From contig AP019702.1 in the NCBI GenBank assembly GCA_006739055.1, forward strand, positions 2,445,001-2,509,000: DNA of 64,000 nt, read 5' to 3'. Position numbers and translations under genes: made by a program. Below, in pieces: positions 7,646-17,783 of the stretch. Positions within the stretch are counted from its first letter, which is position 1. Each line of letters opens with the position of its first letter. This DNA comes from Allostella vacuolata (GTDB lineage: Bacteria; Pseudomonadota; Alphaproteobacteria; ATCC43930; Allostellaceae). The notes under the pieces were generated by a model that had not been told where the DNA came from, made no database searches, and saw nothing but the letters and a program-made list of their open reading frames with translations.

Positions 7646-8224
7646 TCAGGCCGGGGCCTTCGCCCGCTCCCGCCGGATCGCGCTGGGCGGCCGGCGGTAG
7701 ACCTCCGCGAAGACGGTGTTGAAGCGCCGCAGGCTGCCGAAGCCCGCATGCAGGGCGACCTCGGCCATCGGCAGGTCGGTCGTGTCCAGCAGGCGCTTGG
7801 CCCGCTGCACGCGGGCCGTTCGCGCGGCCTGGGCCGGGCTGGCGCCGACATGGCGCGCGAACAGGCGCGACAGGTGGCGCGCGCCGATTCCGAGCCGGGC
7901 GGCGAGCCCTTCCACCGACGCCCCGTCCTCGTCCAGCGCGCCTTCCATGATCAGGCGCAGGGCGCGCTCCGCGGTGGTGCGCGACCCGTTCCAGGCGGGG
8001 CAGAACGGCGCCGTCTCCGGCCGGCAGCGCAGACAGGGGCGGAAGCCCGCCGCCTCGGCCGCGGCCGCGCTCGGGAAGAAGCGCACATTGCCCGCCCGCG
8101 CGGGCCGCACCGGACAGACGGGGCGGCAGTAGATCCCGGTCGTCCGCACGCCGGTGAAGAACCGCCCGTCATAGGCCGGATCGCGCCCGACCCGGGCCTG
8201 CTCGCATTCCGCTTCATCCAGCAT
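7646..8224 (-). CDS. AdaA-like methylphosphotriester-DNA methyltransferase / AraC-type regulator
   Basis: 192 residues. The N-terminal Ada zinc domain (about 10-78) has the four cysteines CRPVC and CLRC plus GVRTTGIYCRPVCP, where one cysteine accepts a methyl group from DNA phosphotriesters. The C-terminal half is an AraC-type HTH (ERALRLIMEGAL, LGIGARHLSRLFARHVG, VALHAGFGSLRRFNTVF). Length fits the short Bacillus AdaA type; no O6-methylguanine methyltransferase or AlkA glycosylase domain is attached. It probably senses alkylation damage and activates repair genes. ATG 8224 is chosen since the conserved domain starts about 20 residues later; an upstream ATG at 8350 would add a poorly conserved extension. 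Confidence 0.85.
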   Translation of the reverse strand: MLDEAECEQARVGRDPAYDGRFFTGVRTTGIYCRPVCPVRPARAGNVRFFPSAAAAEAAGFRPCLRCRPETAPFCPAWNGSRTTAERALRLIMEGALDEDGASVEGLAARLGIGARHLSRLFARHVGASPAQAARTARVQRAKRLLDTTDLPMAEVALHAGFGSLRRFNTVFAEVYRRPPSAIRRERAKAPA

Positions 8225-8382
8225 CGTGGGGGCCTCCGCCAGTGCCGCCGCCGGCCGGGGACGGAGTCCGATTCCGGCCAGTCGGGCCACCCTACCGCAT
8301 GCTACCCGCTTGCCCCAGGCACTGCGAGCAAGGGGGAGGAAATGGCGCATCGCTTGGACGGTCCGGCCCGCGAGGGCGCACC

Positions 8383-9651
8383 ATGAACGGGACGGCCGGC
8401 ATCCGGCCCGCCTTCTTCGGCTGGCGGGTCGTCCGGGCCGCGTTCGCGATCGCGGTGCTGGCCTGGGGGGTGGGGTTCTACGGCCCCTCCGTCTTCCTGC
8501 ATGCCCTGCACGAAGGCCGTGGCTGGCCGGTTTCGCTGATCTCGGCGGCGATCACCGGCCACTTCCTGCTCAGCGCCGGCATCGTCGCCCGCCTCCCGGC
8601 GCTGCACCGGCGCTTCGGTCTGGTCGCGACGACGCGGGCGGGCGGGGTGGCCGCCGCGGCCGGGGTGCTCGCCTGGGCGTGCGCGGCCCAGCCGTGGCAG
8701 CTCTTCCCGGCCGCGCTGCTGAGCGGGGCGGGCTGGGCGCTGACCAGCGGGGCGGCGATCAACGCCATGGTCGCGCCCTGGTTCGAGCGGCGGCGCGCCG
8801 CGGCGCTGTCCGTCGCCTTCAACGGCGCCAGCGTCGGCGGCATCGTCTTCGCACCGCTCTGGGCCCTGCTGATCGCGCGATGCGGGTTCCCGTCCGCGGC
8901 CGCGGTGATCGGCGCGGCCATGGCGGTGGCGATCTGGTGGCTGGCCGGGACCCATCTCCGCGCCGGTCCGGCCGCGTTCGGCCAGCGGCCGGACGGCGAT
9001 GGCCCATTGGCCCCCGGCACGATGCCGCCGCCCGTCCCTGCGCCGCGTCGCCCGCTGCCCGCGGGGGGCGGCATCTGGCGGGACCGACGCTTCGTCACCC
9101 TGTCGCTCGCCTTCGCCCTGGGGCTGTTCGCCCAGATCGGCCTGATCGCCCACCTCTTCTCGCTTCTGGCCCCGGCGCTGGGCGAGGGCGGTGCCGGGCT
9201 GGCGTTGAGCCTCGTTACCCTGTGCGCGGTGGCGGGGCGCAGCCTGCTCGGCCTGCTGCTGCCGGCGCACATGGACCGGCGCATCGCCGCCGCGGCCAAC
9301 TTCGCGGTCCAGGTCGCCGGCACGCTCGCCCTGCTGCTGGCCGGGGCGACGTCGGTGCCCCTGCTGCTGCTCGGCTGCGTCCTCTTCGGGCTGGGGGTCG
9401 GGAACCTGATCTCCCTTCCCCCGCTGGTGGTTCAGGCGGAGTTCGCGCGCGGCGACGCCATGCGCGCGGTGGCGCTCGTCACGGCGGTCAACCAGGCGGT
9501 CTTCGCTTTCGCGCCGGCCGTGCTGGGCGCCCTGCGCGACGTCGCCGCCTGGGACGGGGCGCCCATCGGCCTGGCGATGCTGATCCAACTGGCCGCCGCC
9601 TGGGCCGTGCTGTTAGGATGTGCGAACCGCGGGCGAGCGGCCGGTCCGTGA
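8383..9651 (+). CDS. Major facilitator superfamily transporter
   Basis: 422 residues with about 12 hydrophobic segments, beginning FFGWRVVRAAFAIAVLAWGVGFYGPSVFL. Cytoplasmic basic loops such as WFERRRAAAL after TM4/5 and a proline-rich central linker (PPPVPAPRRPLP) between the two six-helix bundles are typical. Similar to oxalate/formate or monocarboxylate-type MFS proteins, but the substrate cannot be deduced. Divergent from the Ada-like gene with a 158-bp intergenic region. ATG 8383 fits the first helix. Confidence 0.85.
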   Translation: MNGTAGIRPAFFGWRVVRAAFAIAVLAWGVGFYGPSVFLHALHEGRGWPVSLISAAITGHFLLSAGIVARLPALHRRFGLVATTRAGGVAAAAGVLAWACAAQPWQLFPAALLSGAGWALTSGAAINAMVAPWFERRRAAALSVAFNGASVGGIVFAPLWALLIARCGFPSAAAVIGAAMAVAIWWLAGTHLRAGPAAFGQRPDGDGPLAPGTMPPPVPAPRRPLPAGGGIWRDRRFVTLSLAFALGLFAQIGLIAHLFSLLAPALGEGGAGLALSLVTLCAVAGRSLLGLLLPAHMDRRIAAAANFAVQVAGTLALLLAGATSVPLLLLGCVLFGLGVGNLISLPPLVVQAEFARGDAMRAVALVTAVNQAVFAFAPAVLGALRDVAAWDGAPIGLAMLIQLAAAWAVLLGCANRGRAAGP

Positions 9652-9652
9652 G

Positions 9653-9679
9653 GCGGTCGCCGGGGCCGCCGGCGACCGC
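9653..9679 (+). terminator. Hairpin after the MFS gene, possible terminator
   Basis: An 11-bp perfect GC-rich stem (GCGGTCGCCGG, 9653-9663, with CCGGCGACCGC, 9669-9679) starts two bases after the MFS stop codon. No T-run follows, so this is a possible transcript end rather than a classical terminator. Confidence 0.4.
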
Positions 9680-9845
9680 ATCCCGCCACTCCGCAGTTGT
9701 GCAACCGGCCCTGTTGGACCCACAATGACGGCCGGAGCTATTCGTTCCGGCTCTCCCGGTGCGCCTCCTCCAAGGGAACGGTCGACCGGCCGACGGGCCC
9801 ATACGTCATCTTCGCCATGGTTTCCATCCCCTGCAGGATCGAGCG

Positions 9846-10712
9846 ATGACAGATATAAAGTACGCGGCACCCGACACGATCGAGGAGGCGGTGGCCATCC
9901 TGGCCGCGGCCAACGGGAGTGGACGGGTGCTCGCCGGGGGAACCGACCTCCTGGTCCAGCTGCGCGCGGGCATCGCCAAGCCCGGCACGATCGTCGACGT
10001 GAAGAAGATCGCCGAGATGACCACCATCACCGAGACCGACGGCGCCTTCCGCATCGGCGCGGCCGTGTCCGGTGCGGTGATCGGCGAGCATGAGGCGCTG
10101 CGCACCCTGTGGCCGGGCGTGGTCGAGGCCATCAACCTGATCGGCTCGACCCAGGTGCAGGGCCGGGCGTCGCCGGGCGGCAATCTGTGCAACGCCTCGC
10201 CTGCCGCCGACAGCGTGCCGGCGATGGTCGCGGCCGGCGCCACGGTCACCATCCAGGGCCCGGACGGCCGGCGCGAGCTGCCGGTCGAGAAGGTGGCGGC
10301 CGGCCCCGGCCGCACCAACCTGGCGAAGGGCGAGATCGTCGTCTCCTTCACCCTGCCGAAGCGCCCCAAGGGCTCGGGCGACGCCTATCTGCGCCTCATC
10401 CCGCGGACCGAGATGGACATCGCCGTGGTCGGCTGCGGCGTCAGCCTGACCATGGACGGCGACACCTGCACGGCGGCCCGGGTCGGGCTGGGCGCGGTCG
10501 CCCCGCTGGTCCTGCTGGTCGAGGATGCGGCCAAGGCGCTGGTCGGCAGCAAGCTGGACGATGCCGCGCTGGAAGCGGCGGCAGAGGCCTGCCGGGCCGC
10601 CTGCAAGCCCATCGACGACAAGCGCGGCACCATCGTCTATCGCACCAAGATCGCCGGCGTGCTGCTGAAGCGGGCGACCGCGATCGCAGCCGAACGCGCG
10701 CGGAGCCACTGA
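9846..10712 (+). CDS. Mo-hydroxylase FAD-binding (medium) subunit, CoxM/CutM type
   Basis: 288 residues. The FAD-binding domain signatures AGGTDLLVQLRAG (about residues 36-48) and NLIGSTQVQGRASPGGNLCNASPAADSVPA (about 97-126, the GGNLCNASPAAD segment) are those of medium subunits of carbon monoxide dehydrogenase, nicotine dehydrogenase and relatives. The subunit takes electrons from the 2Fe-2S subunit to an external acceptor. First gene of a three-subunit operon: FAD, then 2Fe-2S (3-bp gap), then Mo subunit. ATG 9846 is selected over an upstream in-frame ATG because the domain starts immediately after it. Confidence 0.93.
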   Translation: MTDIKYAAPDTIEEAVAILAAANGSGRVLAGGTDLLVQLRAGIAKPGTIVDVKKIAEMTTITETDGAFRIGAAVSGAVIGEHEALRTLWPGVVEAINLIGSTQVQGRASPGGNLCNASPAADSVPAMVAAGATVTIQGPDGRRELPVEKVAAGPGRTNLAKGEIVVSFTLPKRPKGSGDAYLRLIPRTEMDIAVVGCGVSLTMDGDTCTAARVGLGAVAPLVLLVEDAAKALVGSKLDDAALEAAAEACRAACKPIDDKRGTIVYRTKIAGVLLKRATAIAAERARSH

Positions 10713-10715
10713 GCC

Positions 10716-11198
10716 ATGTCGAAACTGCACGTCAGCACCATCATCAACGGCGAGCCGACGGAGTTCCTCTGCGACGGCCGCCAGACCGTACTCGACGTCC
10801 TGCGCGAGCAGCTGTCGCTGACCGGCAGCAAGGAAGGCTGCGGCTCGGGCGACTGCGGTGCCTGCAGCATCCTGGTCGACGGCCGGCTCGTCTGCAGCTG
10901 CCTGATGCTGGGCGCCGAGGCCGAGGGCAAGAGCATCGAGACGATCGAGGGCATGGCCAGCGGCGAGGAGCTGCACCCGCTGCAGAAGAAGTTCGTCGAG
11001 ATGGCGGCCCTGCAGTGCGGCATCTGCACGCCGGGCGTCCTCGTCGCCTCCAAGGCCCTGCTCGACCGCAACCCGGACCCGACCGAGACCGAGGTCCGCT
11101 ACTGGCTCGCCGGCAACCTGTGCCGCTGCACCGGCTACGACAAGATCGTTCGCGCGGTCATGGACGTGGCCGCGGAAATGAGGGAGACCGCACGATGA
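10716..11198 (+). CDS. Mo-hydroxylase (2Fe-2S)-binding small subunit, CoxS type
   Basis: 160 residues with two iron-sulfur clusters: the plant-ferredoxin-type CGSGDCGAC ... C near residues 41-65 and the all-alpha domain cluster with CGICTPG (about 103) and CRCTGYDKI (about 138). It relays electrons from the molybdenum subunit to the FAD subunit. Its stop overlaps the start of the large subunit by ATGA. Confidence 0.95.
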   Translation: MSKLHVSTIINGEPTEFLCDGRQTVLDVLREQLSLTGSKEGCGSGDCGACSILVDGRLVCSCLMLGAEAEGKSIETIEGMASGEELHPLQKKFVEMAALQCGICTPGVLVASKALLDRNPDPTETEVRYWLAGNLCRCTGYDKIVRAVMDVAAEMRETAR

Positions 11199-13474
11199 GC
11201 GCACGTCCGTACAAGTGGATCGGCACCCGTCCCAACCGTCCGGACGGCGCCGACAAGGTGACCGGCCGCGCCCGTTTCGGCGCCGACTTCGCGCTGCCGG
11301 GGCAGCTGCACGGCAAGGTGCTGCGCAGCCCGCATGCGCACGCGATCATCAAGTCGATCGACGTGTCGGCCGCCGCCGCCCTGCCGGGCGTCAAGGCGGT
11401 CGTCACCTCGAAGGACTTCCCCGAGCAGCCGAACTTGACCGTTCCGGCGGGCGAGATGCAGGTCAACCTGCGCGACGTCACCCGCAACGTCATGGCGCGC
11501 GAGAAGGTGCTCTATGACGGCCATGCGGTGGCCGCCGTCGCCGCCACCACCGAGGCGATCGCCAACGAGGCGCTGGCCCTGATCAAGGTCGAGTACGAGG
11601 TGCTGCCGCACGTCATCGACGTCGAGGCGGCGATGGCGCCGGATGCGCCGATCCTCAACGACCAGCTGCGCACCGAGGGCATCGACCCCCGGCCCGAGAA
11701 CCCGACCAACATCGCCAAGCGGCTCGACTTCGCCAAGGGCGACGCTGCGGCCGGCTTCGCCCAGGCCGAAATCGTCGTCCAGCACAGGTACACCACCCAG
11801 CCGGTGCACCAGGGCTACATCGAGCCGCACGCGGCGCTGGCCAGCGCGTCCGCCGACGGCCAGGTGCAGGTCTGGTCGACCACCCAGGGCCACTTCCAGG
11901 TGCGCGGCTTCTGCTCGCGCCTGCTCAACATCGAGACCTCGCAGATCCGCGTCACCCCGACCGAGATCGGCGGCGGCTTCGGCGGCAAGACGGTCGTCTA
12001 CCTGGAGCCGGTGGCGATCCGCCTGTCGCAGAAGTCGGGCAAGCCGGTGAAGATGGTGATGTCGCGCGAGGAGGTGTTCCGCGCCTCCGGCCCGACCTCG
12101 GGCGGCATCGTCGAGGTCAAGATCGGCGCCATGAAGGACGGCACGATCGTCGCGGCCGAATGCATGGTCGCCCTCCAGGCCGGCGCCTTCCCGGGCTCGC
12201 CCGTGGGCCCGGCCTGCATGTGCAGCTTCGCCTGCTACGACATCGCCAACATCAAGGTCGTCGGCTTCGACGTCGTCAGCAACCGTCCCAAGGTCGCGGC
12301 CTATCGCGCGCCGGGCGCCCCGATCTCGTGCTGGGGCGTCGAATCGACCATGGACATGCTGGCCCAGGAACTGGGCATGGACCCGATCGAGCTGCGCCTG
12401 AAGAACGCGGCGAAGGAGGGCACCAAGACCCATTACGGCCCGACCTTCAACCGCATCGGCCTGGTCGAGACGCTGGAGGCGGCGAAGGCCTCGCCGCACT
12501 ACCAGTCGCCGGTCAAGCGCGGCTTCGCCCGCGGCGTGGCGGCCGGCTTCTGGTTCAACGTCGGCGCCGATTCCAGCGCCGCCGTCCATGTCGGCGAGGA
12601 CGGCACGGTCACCGTCATCTCCGGCAACCCGGACATCGGCGGCTCGCGCGCCTCGCTCGCCCTGATGGCGGCCGAGGAGCTCGGCATCGACTACAACAAG
12701 GTGCGGCCGATCATCGCCGACACGGCCTCGATCGGCTTCAACTTCGTGACCGGCGGCAGCCGCGTCACCTTCGCGACCGGCCTGGCCGTGGTCAACGCGA
12801 CCAAGGACGCCGTGCGCGACCTCAAGATCCGCGCCGCCAAGATCTGGGAAGTCGAGCCCGAGGCGGTGATCTGGGAAGACGGCATGGCCAAGCCCGCCAG
12901 CAGCAATGTCGGCGAGTTCGAGCCCCTGTCCCTGGCCCAGCTGGCGGCGATGGCCGGCAAGACCGGCGGCCCGATCAACGGCCATGCACAGCTGAACGCG
13001 CAAGGGGCGGGCCCGGGCTTCGGCGTGCACATCGTCGACCTGGCCGTCGACCCGGAGACGGGGATCGTCACCATCGACCGCTACACCGCCGTCCAGGATG
13101 TCGGCACGGCGATCCATCCGAGCTATGTCGAGGGCCAGCTGCAGGGCGGCGCGGTCCAGGGCATCGGCTGGGCGCTCAACGAGGAGTACATCTACAACGC
13201 CCGCGGCCGGCTGGATAATGCGGGCTTCCTCGACTACCGCATCCCGGTCGCCTCCGACCTGCCGATGATCGAGACGGTGCTGGTGGAGGTGCCGAACCCG
13301 GCCCACCCCTACGGCGTGCGCGGCGTGGGCGAGGTGCCGATCGTGCCGCCGATGGCGGCGATCGGCAATGCCATCGCCCGGGCCACGGGCGTGCGCTTCG
13401 GCGACCTGCCGATGTCGCCGCCGCGGGTGTCGGCCGCGCTCGACGCGGTGCGCCCGGCGATGGCCGCGGAGTAG
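11195..13474 (+). CDS. Mo-hydroxylase molybdopterin-binding large subunit (xanthine dehydrogenase family)
   Basis: 759 residues. The N-terminal small domain (RPDGADKVTGRARFGADF) leads to the Moco-binding regions: GGGFGGKTVVYLEP (about 265), AYRAPGAPISCWGVESTMD (about 368) and the terminal RGVGEVPIVPPMAA (about 708), whose glutamate corresponds to the catalytic base of the family. It lacks the AYxCSFR active-site loop of true CO dehydrogenase, so it is more likely an aldehyde, aromatic-CoA or N-heterocycle hydroxylase. It is the catalytic subunit of the FAD/2Fe-2S/Mo complex. Confidence 0.92.
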   Translation: MSARPYKWIGTRPNRPDGADKVTGRARFGADFALPGQLHGKVLRSPHAHAIIKSIDVSAAAALPGVKAVVTSKDFPEQPNLTVPAGEMQVNLRDVTRNVMAREKVLYDGHAVAAVAATTEAIANEALALIKVEYEVLPHVIDVEAAMAPDAPILNDQLRTEGIDPRPENPTNIAKRLDFAKGDAAAGFAQAEIVVQHRYTTQPVHQGYIEPHAALASASADGQVQVWSTTQGHFQVRGFCSRLLNIETSQIRVTPTEIGGGFGGKTVVYLEPVAIRLSQKSGKPVKMVMSREEVFRASGPTSGGIVEVKIGAMKDGTIVAAECMVALQAGAFPGSPVGPACMCSFACYDIANIKVVGFDVVSNRPKVAAYRAPGAPISCWGVESTMDMLAQELGMDPIELRLKNAAKEGTKTHYGPTFNRIGLVETLEAAKASPHYQSPVKRGFARGVAAGFWFNVGADSSAAVHVGEDGTVTVISGNPDIGGSRASLALMAAEELGIDYNKVRPIIADTASIGFNFVTGGSRVTFATGLAVVNATKDAVRDLKIRAAKIWEVEPEAVIWEDGMAKPASSNVGEFEPLSLAQLAAMAGKTGGPINGHAQLNAQGAGPGFGVHIVDLAVDPETGIVTIDRYTAVQDVGTAIHPSYVEGQLQGGAVQGIGWALNEEYIYNARGRLDNAGFLDYRIPVASDLPMIETVLVEVPNPAHPYGVRGVGEVPIVPPMAAIGNAIARATGVRFGDLPMSPPRVSAALDAVRPAMAAE

Positions 13475-13505
13475 GGACGGGCGGGACCTTCGTGGAGACC
13501 GGCGG

Positions 13506-13754
13506 ATGGCCCGGGTCATCCTGACGCGCTCCTTCGCCGATCTCTACGCGAAGGGACAGGTCGAACATGACGTGCCGGGCCTCCGGGTCCGGCACCTCGT
13601 GCGCGCGCTCGACGAGCGCTTCCCCGGGATCGGCCGCTACCTGGAGGACGGCGTCGCCGTCGCCATCGACGGCGTCATCCACCAGAACGCCTTCCTGGAA
13701 GAGGTCGCCCCCGACAGCGAGGTCTGCTTCATGCCGGCGATCGAGGGCGGGTGA
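13506..13754 (+). CDS. MoaD/ThiS-like ubiquitin-fold small protein
   Basis: 82 residues ending in Gly-Gly (AIEGG), the C-terminus used by MoaD and ThiS as the sulfur-carrying thiocarboxylate. Middle segment LVRALDERFPGIGRYLEDG then VAIDGVIH and SEVCFMPAIEGG follow the beta-grasp pattern of MoaD-family proteins. It directly follows the Mo-hydroxylase operon (31-bp gap, TGGAGA ribosome site), so it may donate sulfur for the molybdenum cofactor or belong to a pathway run by the enzyme. A dedicated MoaD-like protein next to a hydroxylase is not the standard moa operon setting. Confidence 0.8.
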   Translation: MARVILTRSFADLYAKGQVEHDVPGLRVRHLVRALDERFPGIGRYLEDGVAVAIDGVIHQNAFLEEVAPDSEVCFMPAIEGG

Positions 13755-13790
13755 GCCGCGCGGGACGCGTCGTGGCCGTGCGACTTTAAG

Positions 13791-16700
13791 AGATTGGTCC
13801 CCGCGCGGGCGGGGAACACATGAGAACCGTCGAAATCCTACACTTCCACCTCGGTTCATCCCCGCGCGGGCGGGGAACACGCTGTCGGCAGGGGCGGCCG
13901 CCGCCCAACCATCGGTCCATCGCCGCGCGGGCAGGGAACACGCATACGGGACGCCCGGGAAGAAGTTGACGTTCGGTTCATCCCCGCGGGGGCGGGGAAC
14001 CGGGGCAAGACCAGCTGGTCGATCGAGCACGGCGGTTCATCCCCGAGCGGGCGGGGAACACTTCGTGCTGCCGACCAAGATCACGAACGGCGACGGTTCA
14101 TCCCCGCGCGGGCGGGGAACACCGCGGCTACCAGAACTCGTCTCGTCGTCGATTCGGTTCATCCCCGCGCGGGCGGGGAACACCCGAGAAGTTTCGGCGT
14201 GGACGTGGCCGTCACCGGTTCATCCCCGCGCGGGCGGGGAACACCAGAACGGGCGCCTGCACATCAGCGGGTGCGTCGGTTCATCCCCGCGCGGGCGGGG
14301 AACACGGGAAGCCGCCGGTCATCCCGACGGAGCACGGCGGTTCATCCCCGCGCGGGCGGGGAACACCGTCCCACCGCCTCCGCTGTGCAGCCGGACGCCG
14401 GTTCATCCCCGCGCGGGCGGGGAACACATGGAGCTGGTGCCGGCGATGGTCGCCGGCGCCGGTTCATCCCCGCGCGGGCGGGGAACACTTCGAGCGGTCT
14501 TTCGACCGGCTCGGCGACGTCGGTTCATCCCCGCGCGGGCGGGGAACACTGGGCGCAGACGCGCCAGAAGATCGAGACCAACGGTTCATCCCCGCGCGGG
14601 CGGGGAACACCTGGACCGTGCCGCGGCGCGCTACGGCGTCGACGGTTCATCCCCGCGCGGGCGGGGAACACTCTGGCGAGGCGAAGGGCATCACGGTCGG
14701 GGACGGTTCATCCCCGCGCGGGCGGGGAACACCTGGACTCCAGGGTGAACATCTTGTCCCAGCGCGGTTCATCCCCGCGCGGGCGGGGAACACGCCGGCA
14801 CCCCGGCCGCGGGCTGCCTCGTGACCGGTTCATCCCCGCGCGGGCGGGGAACACCGCTTGGTGGTCGAGCCGGTGCCGTCACGGGCCGGTTCATCCCCGC
14901 GCGGGCGGGGAACACCTCGGCCCGCTGTCGCGCCAGGCTGGCGTGGTCGGTTCATCCCCGCGCGGGCGGGGAACACGGGTTGGTCAAGGAGGGGCTGTAC
15001 GGGACCGCCGGTTCATCCCCGCGCGGGCGGGGAACACGGCAACAAGGAGGTCGATCTCGATTCCGATACCGGTTCATCCCCGCGCGGGCGGGGAACACGC
15101 GACGCTGCGCTTGGGCGCGGCTCGCTTCGTCGGTTCATCCCCGCGCGGGCGGGGAACACGAGTTCCTCAAGATCAAGATGGACGAAGTCAACGGTTCATC
15201 CCCGCGCGGGCGGGGAACACACGGCCGACGGCATCAGCTCCTCCGCGCTCGACGGTTCATCCCCGCGCGGGCGGGGAACACGTCCGGGCCAGTTCCTGGA
15301 GCGCGTCGACCTGCGGTTCATCCCCGCGCGGGCGGGGAACACTTGCCGGGGACCTGGGGCGAGCCGTCGGAGAACGGTTCATCCCCGCGCGGGCGGGGAA
15401 CACGCAAGCGGCCTCAACCTCACCAACGCCGCCTACGGTTCATCCCCGCGCGGGCGGGGAACACGCCGGCAGGCCGAGCAACAGGATGCCGGCCTCCGGT
15501 TCATCCCCGCGCGGGCGGGGAACACAGCCCATGGCGCGACCCGTAGGCATCAAGGTTCGGTTCATCCCCGCGCGGGCGGGGAACACCGAGCCCCGCCGCT
15601 CTTCGTCAGGGCGCGGTACGGTTCATCCCCGCGCGGGCGGGGAACACCCTCGCGGCGCTTTTCGGCGTTGCGTGGGGTGCGGTTCATCCCCGCGCGGGCG
15701 GGGAACACGCGAGGAGTACGCGCGTGGCGGCCGCCGTGTCCGGTTCATCCCCGCGCGGGCGGGGAACACGAGGACGAGATGGAGGCCGCCCGCGAAGCGG
15801 CCGGTTCATCCCCGCGCGGGCGGGGAACACCGCGGGGAGGCGATCGACGGGTATGTGCGGTTCGGTTCATCCCCGCGCGGGCGGGGAACACCCGGGCGAA
15901 GTCGGCGGCTGGAGCGTCACGGCCGGTTCATCCCCGCGCGGGCGGGGAACACGGCGCCGCGCTCACGAGCCGCGAGGGATTCCGCGGTTCATCCCCGCGC
16001 GGGCGGGGAACACTCAACGAACACGCTCTTCCGTGTCTAATCGGCCGGTTCATCCCCGCGCGGGCGGGGAACACATTCAAGACCTTCAGCTTGCCCGTTT
16101 TGGGGTCGGTTCATCCCCGCGCGGGCGGGGAACACCCGGCCCTGGCGGTCGCCAACCAGCATGAGGCCGGTTCATCCCCGCGCGGGCGGGGAACACTCGA
16201 AGGGCCGGTCGAACTGCGCCATCGGGTCCGGTTCATCCCCGCGCGGGCGGGGAACACTAGTACAGCCCGCCCCCACCTCCGCCCCACGCCGGTTCATCCC
16301 CGCGCGGGCGGGGAACACGAACGAGACCGCGGTGCGCCCGACCGCCATCTCGGTTCATCCCCGCGCGGGCGGGGAACACGCCGCCGTCGTGGTCGCGTCC
16401 CCGAGCAGGTCCGGTTCATCCCCGCGCGGGCGGGGAACACATGATTTCCCAGGCCGAGACGGCGCCAGTTCCGGTTCATCCCCGCGCGGGCGGGGAACAC
16501 TGAGCACGGCGGTTCCCCATCGGGATACCCGGCGGTTCATCCCCGCGCGGGCGGGGAACACAAGCAGTACCTGACCGGCACGCAGACGCTGACCGGTTCA
16601 TCCCCGCGCGGGCGGGGAACACCCTCCGTGGGCTGGGCTGGTCCTGGGCGGTGACGGTTCATCCCCGCGCGGGCGGGGAACACCGATGATCCAGGACTGG

Positions 16701-17783
16701 TACACGCAGCAGCGTCGGTTCATCCCCGCGCGGGCGGGGAACACCGGCGTATCGGGCCGCCGCGTCTGCTCGGATACGGTTCATCCCCGCGCGGGCGGGG
16801 AACACCGCTCTGGGCCCATGCCCGGGACCAGGGGCGTCTGGTTCATCCCCGCGCGGGCGGGGAACACTGGAAATCCGGCCGCAGGGCGGCGAACAGGTTC
16901 GGTTCATCCCCGCGCGGGCGGGGAACACGTTGACCGCGAATTCGGCGCCCTCGTTCGACGGCGGTTCATCCCCGCGCGGGCGGGGAACACCGCCGCCCGG
17001 ACGCGGACGCTCGCCCTCAATGCGGTTCATCCCCGCGCGGGCGGGGAACACCTCCGCGCCCGGGCGATCGCCGGCTGGCAGCGCGGTTCATCCCCGCGCG
17101 GGCGGGGAACACTCGAGCGCCCGCTGGACGTCCTGCGCATCATCCGGTTCATCCCCGCGCGGGCGGGGAACACTCGGACACCGTCCTGTCGCTCGGCCGG
17201 TCGGTCGGTTCATCCCCGCGCGGGCGGGGAACACGCGCGGCTCACGAACTCGATCACGCCGAACGGCGGTTCATCCCCGCGCGGGCGGGGAACACTTGGA
17301 CACGACCGCGGATCGTGGCCTGGGCAGCGGTTCATCCCCGCGCGGGCGGGGAACACGGCAGCGTCACGACTGGCGGCAGCGCCGCCGGCGGTTCATCCCC
17401 GCGCGGGCGGGGAACACGTGAGATTTGCTGTGGCTCTGGCGTGATCCGTCGGTTCATCCCCGCGCGGGCGGGGAACACCGCGGTCCGCCTCGCGTCGGTC
17501 AGCCGCTGGGCGGTTCATCCCCGCGCGGGCGGGGAACACTCCGGCAGGTCGGCCACGAGATATGTTTCCGGCGGTTCATCCCCGCGCGGGCGGGGAACAC
17601 CCTCATGGCATCGCTGTAGCGGCGGAAGGCGTCGGTTCATCCCCGCGCGGGCGGGGAACACGGGCGTCACCGCCCTGTCAGGGGTACAGCCGCCGGTTCA
17701 TCCCCGCGCGGGCGGGGAACACCGCAACCACTGCTCCCGAGCGTTGGGCAGCCGCGGTTCATCCCCGCGCGGGCGGGGAACAC
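13791..17783 (-). CRISPR. Type I-E CRISPR array, 66 repeats and 65 spacers
   Basis: A 29-bp repeat occurs 66 times, almost always with a 61-bp period (32-nt spacers). On the minus strand it starts GTGTTCCCCGCC, has a CCCCGC/GCGGGG hairpin and ends GATGAACCG, the canonical I-E repeat with its 8-nt 5' handle. The cas operon reads into the array from the right, so transcription is on the minus strand with the newest spacers near 17755. The distal end (13791-14061) is decayed: repeats at 13791, 13913, 13974 and 14033 carry substitutions or a short deletion, typical of the trailer end. Exceptions elsewhere: one repeat at 16839 with T for C at its first forward base, one spacer 1 nt short before 16472 and two spacers 1 nt long before 16839 and 16962. 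No spacer duplication was noticed by eye. Confidence 0.98.

Noticed and set aside
7618-7656. Short GGGTC-rich tandem repeat at the 3' end of the Ada-like gene
   Set aside because: Only about two 15-bp units; too short to read meaning into.
10716-13474. Carbon monoxide dehydrogenase (coxSL)
   Set aside because: Subunit layout fits, but the large subunit lacks the AYxCSFR loop with the selenyl/copper cysteine and has AYRAPG instead.
11135-13519. 794-codon minus-strand frame opposite the Mo-hydroxylase large subunit
   Set aside because: Antisense shadow with Arg/Asp/His-rich low-complexity translation; the opposite strand carries the real gene.
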